The notes beneath the pieces are model-generated. The model made no database searches. It was not told the origin of the DNA and was given only the letters and a program-made list of their open reading frames with translations. A stretch of DNA of 64,000 nucleotides. Source: Pelagicoccus mobilis. Lineage in GTDB: Bacteria; Verrucomicrobiota; Verrucomicrobiia; Opitutales; Opitutaceae. A program made the translations under genes and the position numbers. The DNA lies in contig NZ_JAENIL010000041.1 of assembly GCF_016595505.1 (NCBI RefSeq), positions 1 to 64,000 on the forward strand, in the 5' to 3' direction. Shown here in pieces: positions 55,535 through 63,929 of this stretch; the stretch's first letter is position 1, and every line of letters begins with the position of its first letter.

Positions 55535-56656
55535 ATGTACTCTAGACCCATTGTCTCTTGCTTGGCGGCTTTCTGGCTTATTTCGGGCTTGTCGGCTGCT
55601 GCACAAGCCCCGAACTACGAATTCTTCGGTTCGCACGAAGAGGTGCTGATCCGTTTGGAAGCTCCGCTTACCTCGCTCAAAAAGCAGCGTGGGGACGATC
55701 TTGAGTGGCTGGAGGGGGTGGTTCGATGGGAGGACGAGGCGGGAGTTGCTCAGTCAACGGATGTGAAGATCCGAGCGCGGGGGAAGTATCGTCGCTTGCG
55801 CTCGACCTGTCATTTCCCGCCTTATTGGGTAAATTTCAAGAAGTCCCAGGTGAAAGGGACGCTTTTCGATGGCCTGGACAAGGTGAAGATCGTGTCGCAT
55901 TGCCGCGATGGCTTTTCATCGTTCGAGAACTACATTTACAAGGAGTACCTCTGCTATCGCACCTACAATATCATAACGGATCGCAGTTTCCGGGTTCGAT
56001 TAGCTCGGATCGAGTATCTGGATACTGAGCGAAAGAAAGAGAAGGTAGACGAGCATGTCGCGTTTTTCATCGAGCATAACGACTCGCTGGGAGAGCGCAT
56101 GGATGCGACGATGTTTGAAGGGCGGCATGTTTTGCCTTCGAAGGTGTCGCATGAGGACCTTTGTCGAGCGGAGCTGTTTCAGTTTTTCGTGGGCAATACG
56201 GACTTCAGCTTTTTCACAGGGGAAGAGGAATGTTGCCACAATGGGAAGGTGTTTATCCCGAATGGAAAGGATGATGAGTATATCCCTGTTCCGTACGATT
56301 TTGATTTGTCAGGAATTGTGAATACTCCTTATGCGATTGTTGATCCGCACTTTCCAAATCTTTCGGTAAGGGATCGGCATTATCGCGGAATGGGCGTTTC
56401 GCGTGAAACGCTCCAAGATACGCTTATCCACTACGATCGAAAGAAGGATGAGATATACGACCTCTGGCAGAATTCGGGATTGCTGGAGGGGGCTGATTTG
56501 AAGGGGGCCATCCGCTACATCGACGAATTTTACGATTTCATCCGCACGAAGAAAAAGCGCAAGCGTGAGATCATCCAGAAGCTTCGGAGCTTCGAGGTGA
56601 TGGAGCGTGCCATCCTGGAGGACATTGAGAAGGAAAAGCAGGAGGCGGAGCAGTGA
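55535..56656 (+). CDS. Exported CotH-like (kinase-fold) protein
   Basis: A 373-aa protein with a signal peptide (about residues 1-24, SCLAAFWLISGLSAAAQA). The N-terminal part (VKIRARGKYRRLRSTCHFPPYWVNF) and the later motifs FQFFVGNTDFS (Asn221, Asp223) and VPVPYDFDLSGIV-like segment (Asp255, Asp257) match a family of exported proteins with a CotH/HipA-type kinase-like core. The paired Asp residues would bind metal-nucleotide. CotH of Bacillus is a secreted protein kinase, but activity of this group is untested. A Lys-rich coiled tail ends the chain. It stands alone behind the inverted-repeat promoter and 46 bp ahead of the Spy-like gene. Confidence 0.78.
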   Translation: MYSRPIVSCLAAFWLISGLSAAAQAPNYEFFGSHEEVLIRLEAPLTSLKKQRGDDLEWLEGVVRWEDEAGVAQSTDVKIRARGKYRRLRSTCHFPPYWVNFKKSQVKGTLFDGLDKVKIVSHCRDGFSSFENYIYKEYLCYRTYNIITDRSFRVRLARIEYLDTERKKEKVDEHVAFFIEHNDSLGERMDATMFEGRHVLPSKVSHEDLCRAELFQFFVGNTDFSFFTGEEECCHNGKVFIPNGKDDEYIPVPYDFDLSGIVNTPYAIVDPHFPNLSVRDRHYRGMGVSRETLQDTLIHYDRKKDEIYDLWQNSGLLEGADLKGAIRYIDEFYDFIRTKKKRKREIIQKLRSFEVMERAILEDIEKEKQEAEQ

Positions 56657-56702
56657 CTCTATTTTGTTAATTGATTAAAATGTATCCAAAAAATAGTAGA
56701 AA

Positions 56703-57224
56703 ATGAAAAAGAACAAAGTTGTCTTGTTAGTAGTAATGTTAGCTTCCTTGCTTTCGAATGTTTCGTTACAAGCTCAGGAGGATATCGATGTAGAGCATTT
56801 CGTCGATGTGGTTCGGGAAACGGTTAAGAAGGACCGGATTATCGTTATTTCCGAGTCGATGCGATTCGAGCCTCATGAGGCGGCTGTGTTTTGGCCGATT
56901 TATGAGAAATACATCGAAGAGATGGCCGTGATACAGAACGCGCGAATCGATCTGATTAAGGACTATTTCACCGACTTGGAGTTTGAGACGACTGGTGAGA
57001 CGGCGACAGAGCTGACGATCAGAGCCTTTGATCTGACGGAGCAGCGTTTGAAGATTCGCCGCAAGTACTACGCGCAGATCTCGACTGAGCTCGACGCGGC
57101 TCAGGCGACGCGATTCATGCAAATCGACCGTGTGATCGATTCAGCCATTGATTTGAAGATCGCGCAAGCGATGCCAGCTTTTCCGACCAAGCTGACCGAG
57201 ATTATGGAAAGCGCGACTTACTAG
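56703..57224 (+). CDS. Small helical periplasmic protein, Spy/CpxP-like
   Basis: A 173-aa protein with a signal peptide (KKNKVVLLVVMLASLLSNVSLQA). The mature part is almost entirely helical and charged, with EPHEAAVFWPIYEKYIEEM and LKIRRKYYAQISTELDAAQATRFMQID. The last segment is reminiscent of the LTxxQ region of Spy/CpxP-type chaperone-like sensors of envelope stress. That is a fold-level likeness only. It follows the CotH-like gene on the same strand and ends at a strong terminator, so the two may be co-transcribed. Confidence 0.7.
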   Translation: MKKNKVVLLVVMLASLLSNVSLQAQEDIDVEHFVDVVRETVKKDRIIVISESMRFEPHEAAVFWPIYEKYIEEMAVIQNARIDLIKDYFTDLEFETTGETATELTIRAFDLTEQRLKIRRKYYAQISTELDAAQATRFMQIDRVIDSAIDLKIAQAMPAFPTKLTEIMESATY

Positions 57225-57233
57225 TCGTGACGC

Positions 57234-57267
57234 GGGCTTCCTTTTTGCAGAGGGAAGCCCTTTTTTT
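57234..57267 (+). terminator. Rho-independent terminator of the 56703-57224 gene
   Basis: Stem GGGCTTCC/GGAAGCCC followed by seven T residues, 10 bp after the stop codon. Confidence 0.85.
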
Positions 57268-57322
57268 CTTTTGGGGACGCTATGTGATTGTGGCCGTTGG
57301 GGTTGTTGCGTGCTGATTAGGT

Positions 57323-57372
57323 TGCGCAGTTTTGAACGTAACGTTACGTAGCAAACTGCGCAGACGTTTTTT
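57323..57372 (+). repeat. Large palindrome followed by a T run
   Basis: Arms TGCGCAGTTT (57323-57332) and AAACTGCGCA (57353-57362) enclose ACGTAACGTTACGT, itself a perfect 14-bp palindrome. Six T residues follow at 57367-57372, so in RNA it would be a terminator-like hairpin on the plus strand. Confidence 0.6.
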
Positions 57373-57430
57373 GGGTTCATCGCCAAGAGCAGTGGTGGAA
57401 CTGTGGTGTGGCAGGTTGCGGATGCAGGTA

Positions 57431-57451
57431 GCAGGTAGAGCCTGCTTTTTT
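57431..57451 (+). terminator. Short terminator-like hairpin
   Basis: GCAGG-TAGAG-CCTGC followed by six T residues, 58 bp after the previous palindrome with no gene between them. Confidence 0.45.
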
Positions 57452-57460
57452 CGCGGGCAT

Positions 57461-57516
57461 GTGTCCGTTGGGGACCCGCCTTCGCGTTAAGCTTCGGCGA
57501 GGCGCGCAACGGACAC
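57461..57516. repeat. 56-bp inverted-repeat element
   Basis: Perfect 10-bp arms GTGTCCGTTG (57461-57470) and CAACGGACAC (57507-57516) enclose an imperfect GC-rich inner stem around TTCGCGTTAAGCTTCG. It lies in the convergent gap before the end of the gltS gene and could serve as its 3' hairpin or be a REP-like element. The rest of 57225-57593 holds no gene. Confidence 0.5.
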
Positions 57517-57593
57517 TTCAGGGAGAGCGCTCCCCATCGCTTTGTACGCTGTTGTTAGGACGCGCGACTGCTCGCAAAGTGGTGATGAATAAT

Positions 57594-58808
57594 CTACATG
57601 ACGCCTTGCATCATGGGGAGTCCTAGGAAGAACTTGATGACGAGGGCGTTGATGAGGTCCATGAAGAAGGCCCCAACGAGAGGCACGACGAGAAAGGCTT
57701 GGAAGGAGGGGCCGTATTTGCTGGTGACGGCGTTCATGTTGGCGATTGCCACAGGAGTAGCTCCTAGGCCGAGGCCGGTGAAACCGGCACAGATCACAGC
57801 GGCGTCGTAGGTTTTGCCCATCACGCGGAAAACGATAAATACGGCGAAAATGGTTATCACTATGACTTGAATGACGAGCACGGTGAAGACGACTCCCATG
57901 GCGCTGGCCAGTGACTGGAGGTCGAGGCTCATGAGGCTCATGGCGAGGAAGAGCTGAAGAGCTCCTTCACCGACTTTGTCGAAATCGGACTGCCGTATTT
58001 CTTTCTTAAATACGCCGGAGAGGTTGGTGATGATGATGCCTACCATCATGGCTGTGAGAAAACCTGGAAGCATGACGCCTGCGGAGAAGAAGAAGCGGTT
58101 GACGAGGGAGCCGACGGAGATGCAGATGGCGAGGGTAAAAACGGTGCTCAAGGCGCGTCGCATCGTGACGGGCTCGAGCTTTTTCTCGGGCTCTGCGGAT
58201 ACCATCATGGGCTGCTCTTGATCGGAGGTGGCCGGATCGAGCTTGTTTTTCTTTATAAGCATCTCTGCTACGGGGCCGCCGATGATTCCGCCAGCGATGA
58301 GGCCGAAGGTGGCGAAGGCGATCCCGACCAGTCCGGCTTGGTCGAGTCCGGCGGCTTCTGCTTCTTGGCCCCAAGCGATAGCAGTCCCGTGACCGCCGGC
58401 GAAGGAGACGCTGCCGGCGAAGAGCCCATAGCCTGGATGAGCTCCAAATAGGTTCGCAAGCAGGACTCCGGTGCCGTTTTGCACGATCAGAAAAACGGAG
58501 GCGCAGGTGAGTAGGATGAGGAGCGGTTTGCCGCCTTCTTTGAGTTTGGAGAATTTGGCGGAGAGTCCGATGGTGCTAAAGAAAGCGAGCAGGAGCGCGT
58601 CGCGTAGTTCCATTGCGAACGCGATTTGGGGTCCTCCCAATTTGGATACGATAAGGATGGTGAAGCTGACAATCAGTCCTCCGGTGACAGCTTGCGGGAT
58701 GCTGTATTTTTGAAGGGGGCGGATGAGTCGAGTCAGCACATTGCCAAGATAGAGAACGATAATGCTGATGATAAGGGTGTCGACCGTATCGATTTTCAGT
58801 TCGTTCAT
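57594..58808 (-). CDS. gltS: Sodium/glutamate symporter, GltS family
   Basis: A 404-aa inner-membrane carrier, close in length to E. coli GltS (401). About ten hydrophobic helices are visible, with two internally related halves. The family loops are SVSFAGGHGTAIAWG near residue 135 and CAGFTGLGLGATPVAIANM near residue 340, the re-entrant segments that form the transport path. It would import glutamate with Na+. It begins 11 bp after the phospholipase gene, so it is likely in the same operon, an unexpected pairing. A Gln/Glu-rich cytoplasmic loop lies near residues 195-215. Confidence 0.92.
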   Translation of the reverse strand: MNELKIDTVDTLIISIIVLYLGNVLTRLIRPLQKYSIPQAVTGGLIVSFTILIVSKLGGPQIAFAMELRDALLLAFFSTIGLSAKFSKLKEGGKPLLILLTCASVFLIVQNGTGVLLANLFGAHPGYGLFAGSVSFAGGHGTAIAWGQEAEAAGLDQAGLVGIAFATFGLIAGGIIGGPVAEMLIKKNKLDPATSDQEQPMMVSAEPEKKLEPVTMRRALSTVFTLAICISVGSLVNRFFFSAGVMLPGFLTAMMVGIIITNLSGVFKKEIRQSDFDKVGEGALQLFLAMSLMSLDLQSLASAMGVVFTVLVIQVIVITIFAVFIVFRVMGKTYDAAVICAGFTGLGLGATPVAIANMNAVTSKYGPSFQAFLVVPLVGAFFMDLINALVIKFFLGLPMMQGVM

Positions 58809-58819
58809 GGCTTGGGGGG

Positions 58820-60079
58820 CTAGTATTGGCTGAGGGCGAATCCGATGCGCAGTTGCCGCGAGTCTTTCACGTTGTAGTTAAGGAGGGATTCTCCGTATCC
58901 GTAGAAATAGGACGCGTGTAGGTGAATCGGCAGGTTTTCGAATCCGGCTTTATGAAGCGGGTAGAAGAACTCGAGCTGGACGCGTCCTTTGTTCCATTGG
59001 TCGCCGGTTCGCGCTTTTGCGACGAATTGGTAGCTCGATTGCTTTCCGAAAGCGAAGAAGGCGTCGAAGTTGCCCCAGTAGTTGGCTATGTCCCCGTTGG
59101 TTTTGTCGTCGTTTTCTACGTACGCCCAGATTCTGGCTCCGGCTGAAACGTAGTAGGGCTCGAAGTCCCATTTGAACATCGGTTTGAAGTAGATGTAGTT
59201 GGTGGAGCGTGACTCCGGCCCATCGCGTCCGTTGGACTGGTGGTTGGCTCCCCATTCAATGGAGCGGAGCGGACTATTTTCGTCGCCCATGCTTTGCAAA
59301 TAGAAGAAGCCTGGCTTGTAGGAGGTGTCGATGAATGGGGCGGAATCCGACTCTAGGTCCCAGAGGGAGGTCTGAGTGTAGCGGAAGAATATGTTCGAGA
59401 CCCACTTGTTTCGTTTGGCAAGGGCTCCTTGCGAGGAGAAGGCTCGGTACTTGAGGCTGAGTTGAAATTTGGAGTTGAGGAACTCGCTGGCCCCGATGTC
59501 GAAATAGGAGGGTTCGTAGATGGAGACTACGTCGGACTCGGCGCCGACCCAGAGGTGCGGGTTTTGCTCGAGCTCGCGGAAGGGGTCGACGACGGTCTTT
59601 TTCTTCTTCTCTTTCTTTTTGGCAACGGGAGTGGGCTCGGGTTGGGGAACTGCGTTGGGCTGGATGTTGAGCAGAAAGCGACTGCTGGCGTTTGAGATGG
59701 AGCAGAGCCCAGTCGCGTCGCTGGGGAGCTGCAGTTCGTAGTGAAAAACGGTGGAAGCGAAAGAGGCGAGCTCTTGAGCGCTTGCAGCGAGGGAGTCTTG
59801 CAAAGTGGCGGTAAGATGTTGTGAACCGTCTTGGTTGGTGAGGGTGAGGTCGAGTGACTGGTCAATTGCGATTTGCTCTGAGGAATCCCCGAGGTTCGCG
59901 AGTTCGAGGCGGATCGTGAGAGTGGCTCCTTGCTCGACCGTCTCGGTGGCGGGAGTGAGATAGCTTTGCAGGGTGTCGGCGAGGGCGGCGGTTGCGCTGA
60001 GAGCGAGCAAAAGCAGGCATGCTATTTGGGTTCCGAAGGGTAGAGCCTTCGGGCTTGAGGGGGAGCTATAGGATTCCAT
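58820..60079 (-). CDS. pldA: Outer-membrane phospholipase A1 (PldA-like) with N-terminal extension
   Basis: A 419-aa protein. Residues 178-419 form a 12-strand-type barrel with the OmpPLA active site: His280 and Ser282 in GANHQSNG and Asn294 in SRSTN, in the same spacing as His142, Ser144 and Asn156 of E. coli. It ends LRIGFALSQY. Ahead of the barrel are a signal peptide (CLLLLALSATAALA), a beta-sandwich-like region (about 35-140, GATLTIRLELANLGDSSEQI) and a Lys-rich linker (VAKKKEKKKKTVV). The extension is not found in enterobacterial PldA and might sense or position the barrel. It would cleave outer-membrane phospholipids in the presence of Ca2+. Confidence 0.9.
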   Translation of the reverse strand: MESYSSPSSPKALPFGTQIACLLLLALSATAALADTLQSYLTPATETVEQGATLTIRLELANLGDSSEQIAIDQSLDLTLTNQDGSQHLTATLQDSLAASAQELASFASTVFHYELQLPSDATGLCSISNASSRFLLNIQPNAVPQPEPTPVAKKKEKKKKTVVDPFRELEQNPHLWVGAESDVVSIYEPSYFDIGASEFLNSKFQLSLKYRAFSSQGALAKRNKWVSNIFFRYTQTSLWDLESDSAPFIDTSYKPGFFYLQSMGDENSPLRSIEWGANHQSNGRDGPESRSTNYIYFKPMFKWDFEPYYVSAGARIWAYVENDDKTNGDIANYWGNFDAFFAFGKQSSYQFVAKARTGDQWNKGRVQLEFFYPLHKAGFENLPIHLHASYFYGYGESLLNYNVKDSRQLRIGFALSQY

Positions 60080-60611
60080 CTGGATTTATTTTCGGGATGG
60101 TAGTGGTTTAGGTAGGGCAGAGGGTCTGCCTTTGGTTAGAAGGTGTCTTGCGGCTTTGAGCCCAAATTGTCACAAAAGTGGTCGGATTGCAACGAAGGCG
60201 CTCGCGATGGTTCGTTTCGAGGCGTTTTCGTGCGGCTAGGTAGAGTGAAATGCAGTGGAATTCCGATAAAGGCAATTCCCCTGTATAAAGAATGGCGATA
60301 CGACGAGGGATTAGGGGCTATCGGTTTTCTCTATTGGATTGATCCGTGTTTCACTGGCGATGCGATTTTTCAGGATATGGTTGTCGTTGTAGTCGGGCGC
60401 TAGGCTTACTACGGGAGATACGTGGACTCCGCTCGCGAGGTTGTTTTGAACTTCGGATTCGGCGTTGGAGCTAATTAGTATGCGATTAAGAAACTGCGTT
60501 TTTTTCACTGTGCGCAGTATCACGTATTTTTGATCCTGTTTATATAGGACTTTGGTTGTACGAGAAAACTGAGGGCGTGTTGCTGTGGTTGAAATGTTAA
60601 TACGAGAGAGT
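60080..60611. other. Long gap without a supported gene
   Basis: Holds the upstream region of pldA. Two short ORFs (plus strand 60143-60403, minus strand 60311-60751) show no domain, ribosome-binding site or codon pattern that supports them. No terminator or repeat was recognised. The stretch is less G/C-rich than its neighbours and may hold decayed sequence. Confidence 0.5.
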
Positions 60612-62171
60612 CTAAAGCTGTTCTTCGATGGGGATGAGCCTGAGGAGGCGTAGCTTTTGTCTCTCCCACCAGGTCGTGCCGGGCTCGATGGAAACAGGTT
60701 CTGCGGGAGCGTCGGAGTTTTCCTGCCAGACGATTTGTTCGTTTTCTCCAAGTTTGAGCTCCCAGAATTTGCCGTCGGATTCCAGCTGCCAGATATCGAT
60801 GATATTAGCTGCCAGTTTGGGGGATTCGAATACGGTCATTAGCTCTGTGTTGAGGAGTCTAGAGCGTGGGTCGAGGTTGGTGGAGCCGATCATGACGTAG
60901 TGTTTGTCGATGATGAAAAGTTTGGTATGTAGGAGGGAGCCGGCGCTAAAGTCGCGTAGACGAGGATCGCTTTCCTTCCCGCCAGCGATTGCGTTTGTCT
61001 CCAGAAGTTGGACACCGGACTTTAGCAGCCGCTTGCGGTACTTCATGTAGGCGGAGTGGACGAGCGGGTGGTCGTTCGAGTCGAGGCTGTTGGTCACCAC
61101 GGCCACGTTGACGCCTTTCTCTGCGATTGCGCCGAGCCATTCGCTGCCTTTGCGGCCAGGGATGAAGTAGGGGGAGATGAGGAGCATGGATTCCTCGGCC
61201 TCTTCAGCGTAGGGAATCAGGTCGGGCATGAGGTGGGTGTCCTCGTTGTAGCGGATGTTATCTAGCTTTTTCGGATCGTCTGCGTAGACGTACGCTTTTC
61301 CCCAGTAGAAGGGGATGGCGCGCTGGTTCAGGTTTGGCAGGAGCGTTTCTTGTTGGATGCGGTCGAGGTAGGCTTGCGTCTCTTCGCTTTCATTCCACTC
61401 GGCTAGCTGTGCCCGAAATTCGTCGTGCTTTTCCTGCGAGAGCTTCTTTTGCAGAGCGACCTTTTCGACGGGGACGGAGAGGGAGTAGGCCCAGTAGTCT
61501 TCGAAGATCCGGGAGAAGTCGGGAACGATTTCGCCGATGACGATGGAGTCTAGGTCGACAACGTTTCGGTCGGAGGCGCCGAAGTATTCGTTGGCGATGT
61601 TGCGTCCTCCGATAATGGCGAGCTTTCCGTCGATGACGAGTTGCTTGTTGTGCATGCGGCGGTGCATCTTGGCGACCTTTGCTAGGTCGTGAAGGATGCG
61701 TACGGATCCGATGCGGGTGGCGGGATTGAAGAGCCGTAGCTCGAAGTTTGGGTGGACGACTGCGGCTGCGAGGTAGCGGTCTTTCCAGGTTTTGGCCAGG
61801 TCGTCGACGATGAGCCGCACCTTGACGCCGCGGTCGGCGGCGGCGAGGAGTCGATCTAGGAAGAGGCGGCCGGTGAGATCGTTTTTGAAGATGAAGTATT
61901 GGGCTTCGATGCTGTCTTCCGCCAGCTCGATGGCGGCGATGCGGGCTAGGAAGGAATCGGCACCGTCGGGGAGGAGGTAGTAGCCGGATTCGCCGGGGTG
62001 GGCGTCGGTCAGCTCTTGCAGAGCGAGGGCGATGCGGGTGTCTGCCCGGGCGGGAGCGGGCTCAAGGGTGGGGTGGTTTGCCTTGAAGGATACGCAGCCG
62101 GAGAGGAACGCCGCCAATGTGAGGCAAAGGAGGAGGAAAAGGTTCCTTCCGTATCGAATGTTTGGATTCAT
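60612..62171 (-). CDS. ClsC-like phospholipase D family lipoprotein
   Basis: A 519-aa protein with a lipobox (AAFLSGC, Cys26), so anchored in a membrane. Two HKD motifs form the active site: His174-Lys176-Asp181 (MHNKQLVIDGKLAIIGGRN) and His415-Lys417-Asp422 (LHTKLFIIDKHYVMIGSTN). Layout and length resemble E. coli ClsC/YmdC, which makes cardiolipin from phosphatidylglycerol and phosphatidylethanolamine with YmdB. Other phosphodiester substrates are possible. It has no visible partner gene here. Confidence 0.88.
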   Translation of the reverse strand: MNPNIRYGRNLFLLLCLTLAAFLSGCVSFKANHPTLEPAPARADTRIALALQELTDAHPGESGYYLLPDGADSFLARIAAIELAEDSIEAQYFIFKNDLTGRLFLDRLLAAADRGVKVRLIVDDLAKTWKDRYLAAAVVHPNFELRLFNPATRIGSVRILHDLAKVAKMHRRMHNKQLVIDGKLAIIGGRNIANEYFGASDRNVVDLDSIVIGEIVPDFSRIFEDYWAYSLSVPVEKVALQKKLSQEKHDEFRAQLAEWNESEETQAYLDRIQQETLLPNLNQRAIPFYWGKAYVYADDPKKLDNIRYNEDTHLMPDLIPYAEEAEESMLLISPYFIPGRKGSEWLGAIAEKGVNVAVVTNSLDSNDHPLVHSAYMKYRKRLLKSGVQLLETNAIAGGKESDPRLRDFSAGSLLHTKLFIIDKHYVMIGSTNLDPRSRLLNTELMTVFESPKLAANIIDIWQLESDGKFWELKLGENEQIVWQENSDAPAEPVSIEPGTTWWERQKLRLLRLIPIEEQL

Positions 62172-62228
62172 CTGATTGAAGATGGCGAGCTTTCCGGAGC
62201 TTGTGGGCGAAGTCTTTTCAGTTCAACG

Positions 62229-62262
62229 AAAAGGCCGCCCTCGTTGCGGAGGCGCGGCCTTC
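62229..62262 (-). terminator. Rho-independent terminator of the M48 protease gene
   Basis: Minus-strand stem AAGGCCGC/GCGGCCTT with an inner CCTC/GAGG pairing, then TTTT, 20 bp after the protease stop codon. Confidence 0.75.
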
Positions 62263-62281
62263 ATGTGTTTGGGACACGTTC

Positions 62282-63742
62282 TCAGCGGTACTGAACTCTT
62301 TTCACGATTTTCATTATGTTGCCGTCGGTAGTCTCCTGATCGGGAGCGAGGCCGTTGATGATTCTCGTGACTCGAGGCGAGAATTCGCCGCCGAGACGCG
62401 TGTGGAAGTCTTCTACTGATTCGCCTACCTTGGGTTGGGCGAGCGTGATGATGTTTTGGTGGATTGAATTTCTCTCGGTTCTGGTGAGGAGGCGGAAGCT
62501 GTTGGCGATGGTTTTGAGATCTTCTCCAACGCCGTAGGGCGCGAATCCGATGAGCTGGTACTTGTTGCCGCCGAGCTCGGTCCAAAGGATGTGCAGGCTC
62601 ATGGGTTGCTTTCCTGAGTCGTCGACGAGGGAGACGAGGTATCCGTTGTTTCCGTTGAGCGTGTAGGGCGTGGGGGTGGTGACGTCTGGCCCTGCGTCGA
62701 GTCTGTTTTTGGAAATGAATGTATTGGCTTGGTCGAGAAGCGGTTTGTTCTGGTCGGTCAAACCCACGAAGAGGGCGCCGAGCTGGCTTTTGTGGACGCC
62801 GCCGATGGAGTTGGCTTGGTTGGTGGTGACCCAGTCTTCCGGAAAGGAGATGGTGAAGTTGAGGTCTGGATGCAGGAAGGTGTTCTTGCGGAAGATACCT
62901 TTGGCGGGATTGAGCCCGAAGGTCATGCCGTCGAGAGCCTCTGGCGCGTCGACCGATTCGACTTTGGCGATTGGGTCGAGCTTTTGGGACCTCTTGTAGA
63001 TGGCCTTGACCCGGTCCGGTGTGAATGGGTGGTCGTCGAAGTAGCCGCGCTTCTCTTTTTCTTGGGTGAGGATTTCGACGGCCTTGGAGAGGCGGTCTAA
63101 GATGCGGCCCATGGCGGTGGGGTCGTAGCCTGCTTTGCGAGCGAGGGTGATGCCCATCATGTCGGAGTCCTTTTCGTGACCGCGGCTGTAGCTGGAGAGC
63201 AGGAGCTTGTTGCTGGTGGAGATGGGGGCGTTGATCAGGTTGCCGAGGTCGTCGTGCACTACATTTCCGACGATGTTTCCTGGAACTTCAAGCAGACGAG
63301 GGAAGAGGCTCTTTCTCATTTGCTTAACTGAGTGCCGTTCGGTGACGTGGATGATTTCGTGCGCCATGACGCAGGCCAGCTCGTCTTCGTTTGTAACAAG
63401 AGAGAGGATACCGCGGGTGACGTAGATGTATCCGCCTGGGAGGGCGAAGGCGTTTGGCATAGGGTCGTCGATGACCTTGAAGCTGAACTTGAAGCGCTTG
63501 TCCTCGAGATGGGTGACGAGCTTGTAGCCGACGGCGTTTACCCAGGCTCGAAGTTCTGCGTCGTCGTAGACTCCCATTTGGGCTTCGACGATGACGGAGT
63601 TCTGGGCTCCTAGCTGTTTATCGACATCGACGCTTTGGCCGTTGGCTTGTGGGAGGCTCAAGGCGGCGAGCGCTGTTAATAGAAGTCCGGTCTTTTTGGA
63701 AAAGGCGACTGCTGTGTTAAGGGATGTATTAAGCGAAACCAT
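62282..63742 (-). CDS. Exported M48-family metalloprotease
   Basis: A 486-aa periplasmic protease. The ATG at 63742 gives a signal peptide (SKKTGLLLTALAALSLPQANG); an ATG at 63811 would add a poor tail. The zinc-binding motif HEIIH is at residues 128-132 (His128, Glu129, His132), with the third ligand Glu in the EKDSDMMG segment further on. The protease domain (about 40-260) is followed by a C-terminal part, not a TPR array as in BepA, that contains repeated beta segments ending in PKVGESVEDFH and RIINGLAPDQE. It probably degrades misfolded envelope proteins. A terminator follows. Confidence 0.9.
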   Translation of the reverse strand: MVSLNTSLNTAVAFSKKTGLLLTALAALSLPQANGQSVDVDKQLGAQNSVIVEAQMGVYDDAELRAWVNAVGYKLVTHLEDKRFKFSFKVIDDPMPNAFALPGGYIYVTRGILSLVTNEDELACVMAHEIIHVTERHSVKQMRKSLFPRLLEVPGNIVGNVVHDDLGNLINAPISTSNKLLLSSYSRGHEKDSDMMGITLARKAGYDPTAMGRILDRLSKAVEILTQEKEKRGYFDDHPFTPDRVKAIYKRSQKLDPIAKVESVDAPEALDGMTFGLNPAKGIFRKNTFLHPDLNFTISFPEDWVTTNQANSIGGVHKSQLGALFVGLTDQNKPLLDQANTFISKNRLDAGPDVTTPTPYTLNGNNGYLVSLVDDSGKQPMSLHILWTELGGNKYQLIGFAPYGVGEDLKTIANSFRLLTRTERNSIHQNIITLAQPKVGESVEDFHTRLGGEFSPRVTRIINGLAPDQETTDGNIMKIVKRVQYR

Positions 63743-63824
63743 GATTTGTTGGGTGTTGGATTGGATGGGAGAGAGCCCCCCGTTTGAGTGGCTAGATCTT
63801 CGCAAATCCATCCTACAAAGTATA

Positions 63825-63869
63825 TTAGACTAAAGTCGTATTTCGCCCTTTTGCAATTTGGGCTATGTT
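63825..63869 (+). promoter_or_regulatory. Inverted-repeat box plus promoter, copy 2
   Basis: TTAGAC-TAAA-GTCGTA (63825-63840, imperfect), then TATTTCGCCCTTTTGCAATT and TATGTT (63864-63869). It matches the element at 55469-55514 in order and spacing and precedes the partial gene at 63930. Confidence 0.5.
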
Positions 63870-63929
63870 ATTGGGGCCGGACGACGCGAGCGGTGAATTA
63901 CCCCGCAAACCCCGGCGATTCCCTTAACG

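Noticed and set aside
60143-60403. Plus-strand ORF of 86 codons in the gap before pldA
   Set aside because: No ribosome-binding site, domain or coherent hydrophobic pattern; start codon is GTG in poor context.
60311-60751. Minus-strand ORF overlapping the end of the phospholipase D gene
   Set aside because: Its first part is a shadow of the ClsC-like gene in another frame, and the rest shows no recognisable domain.
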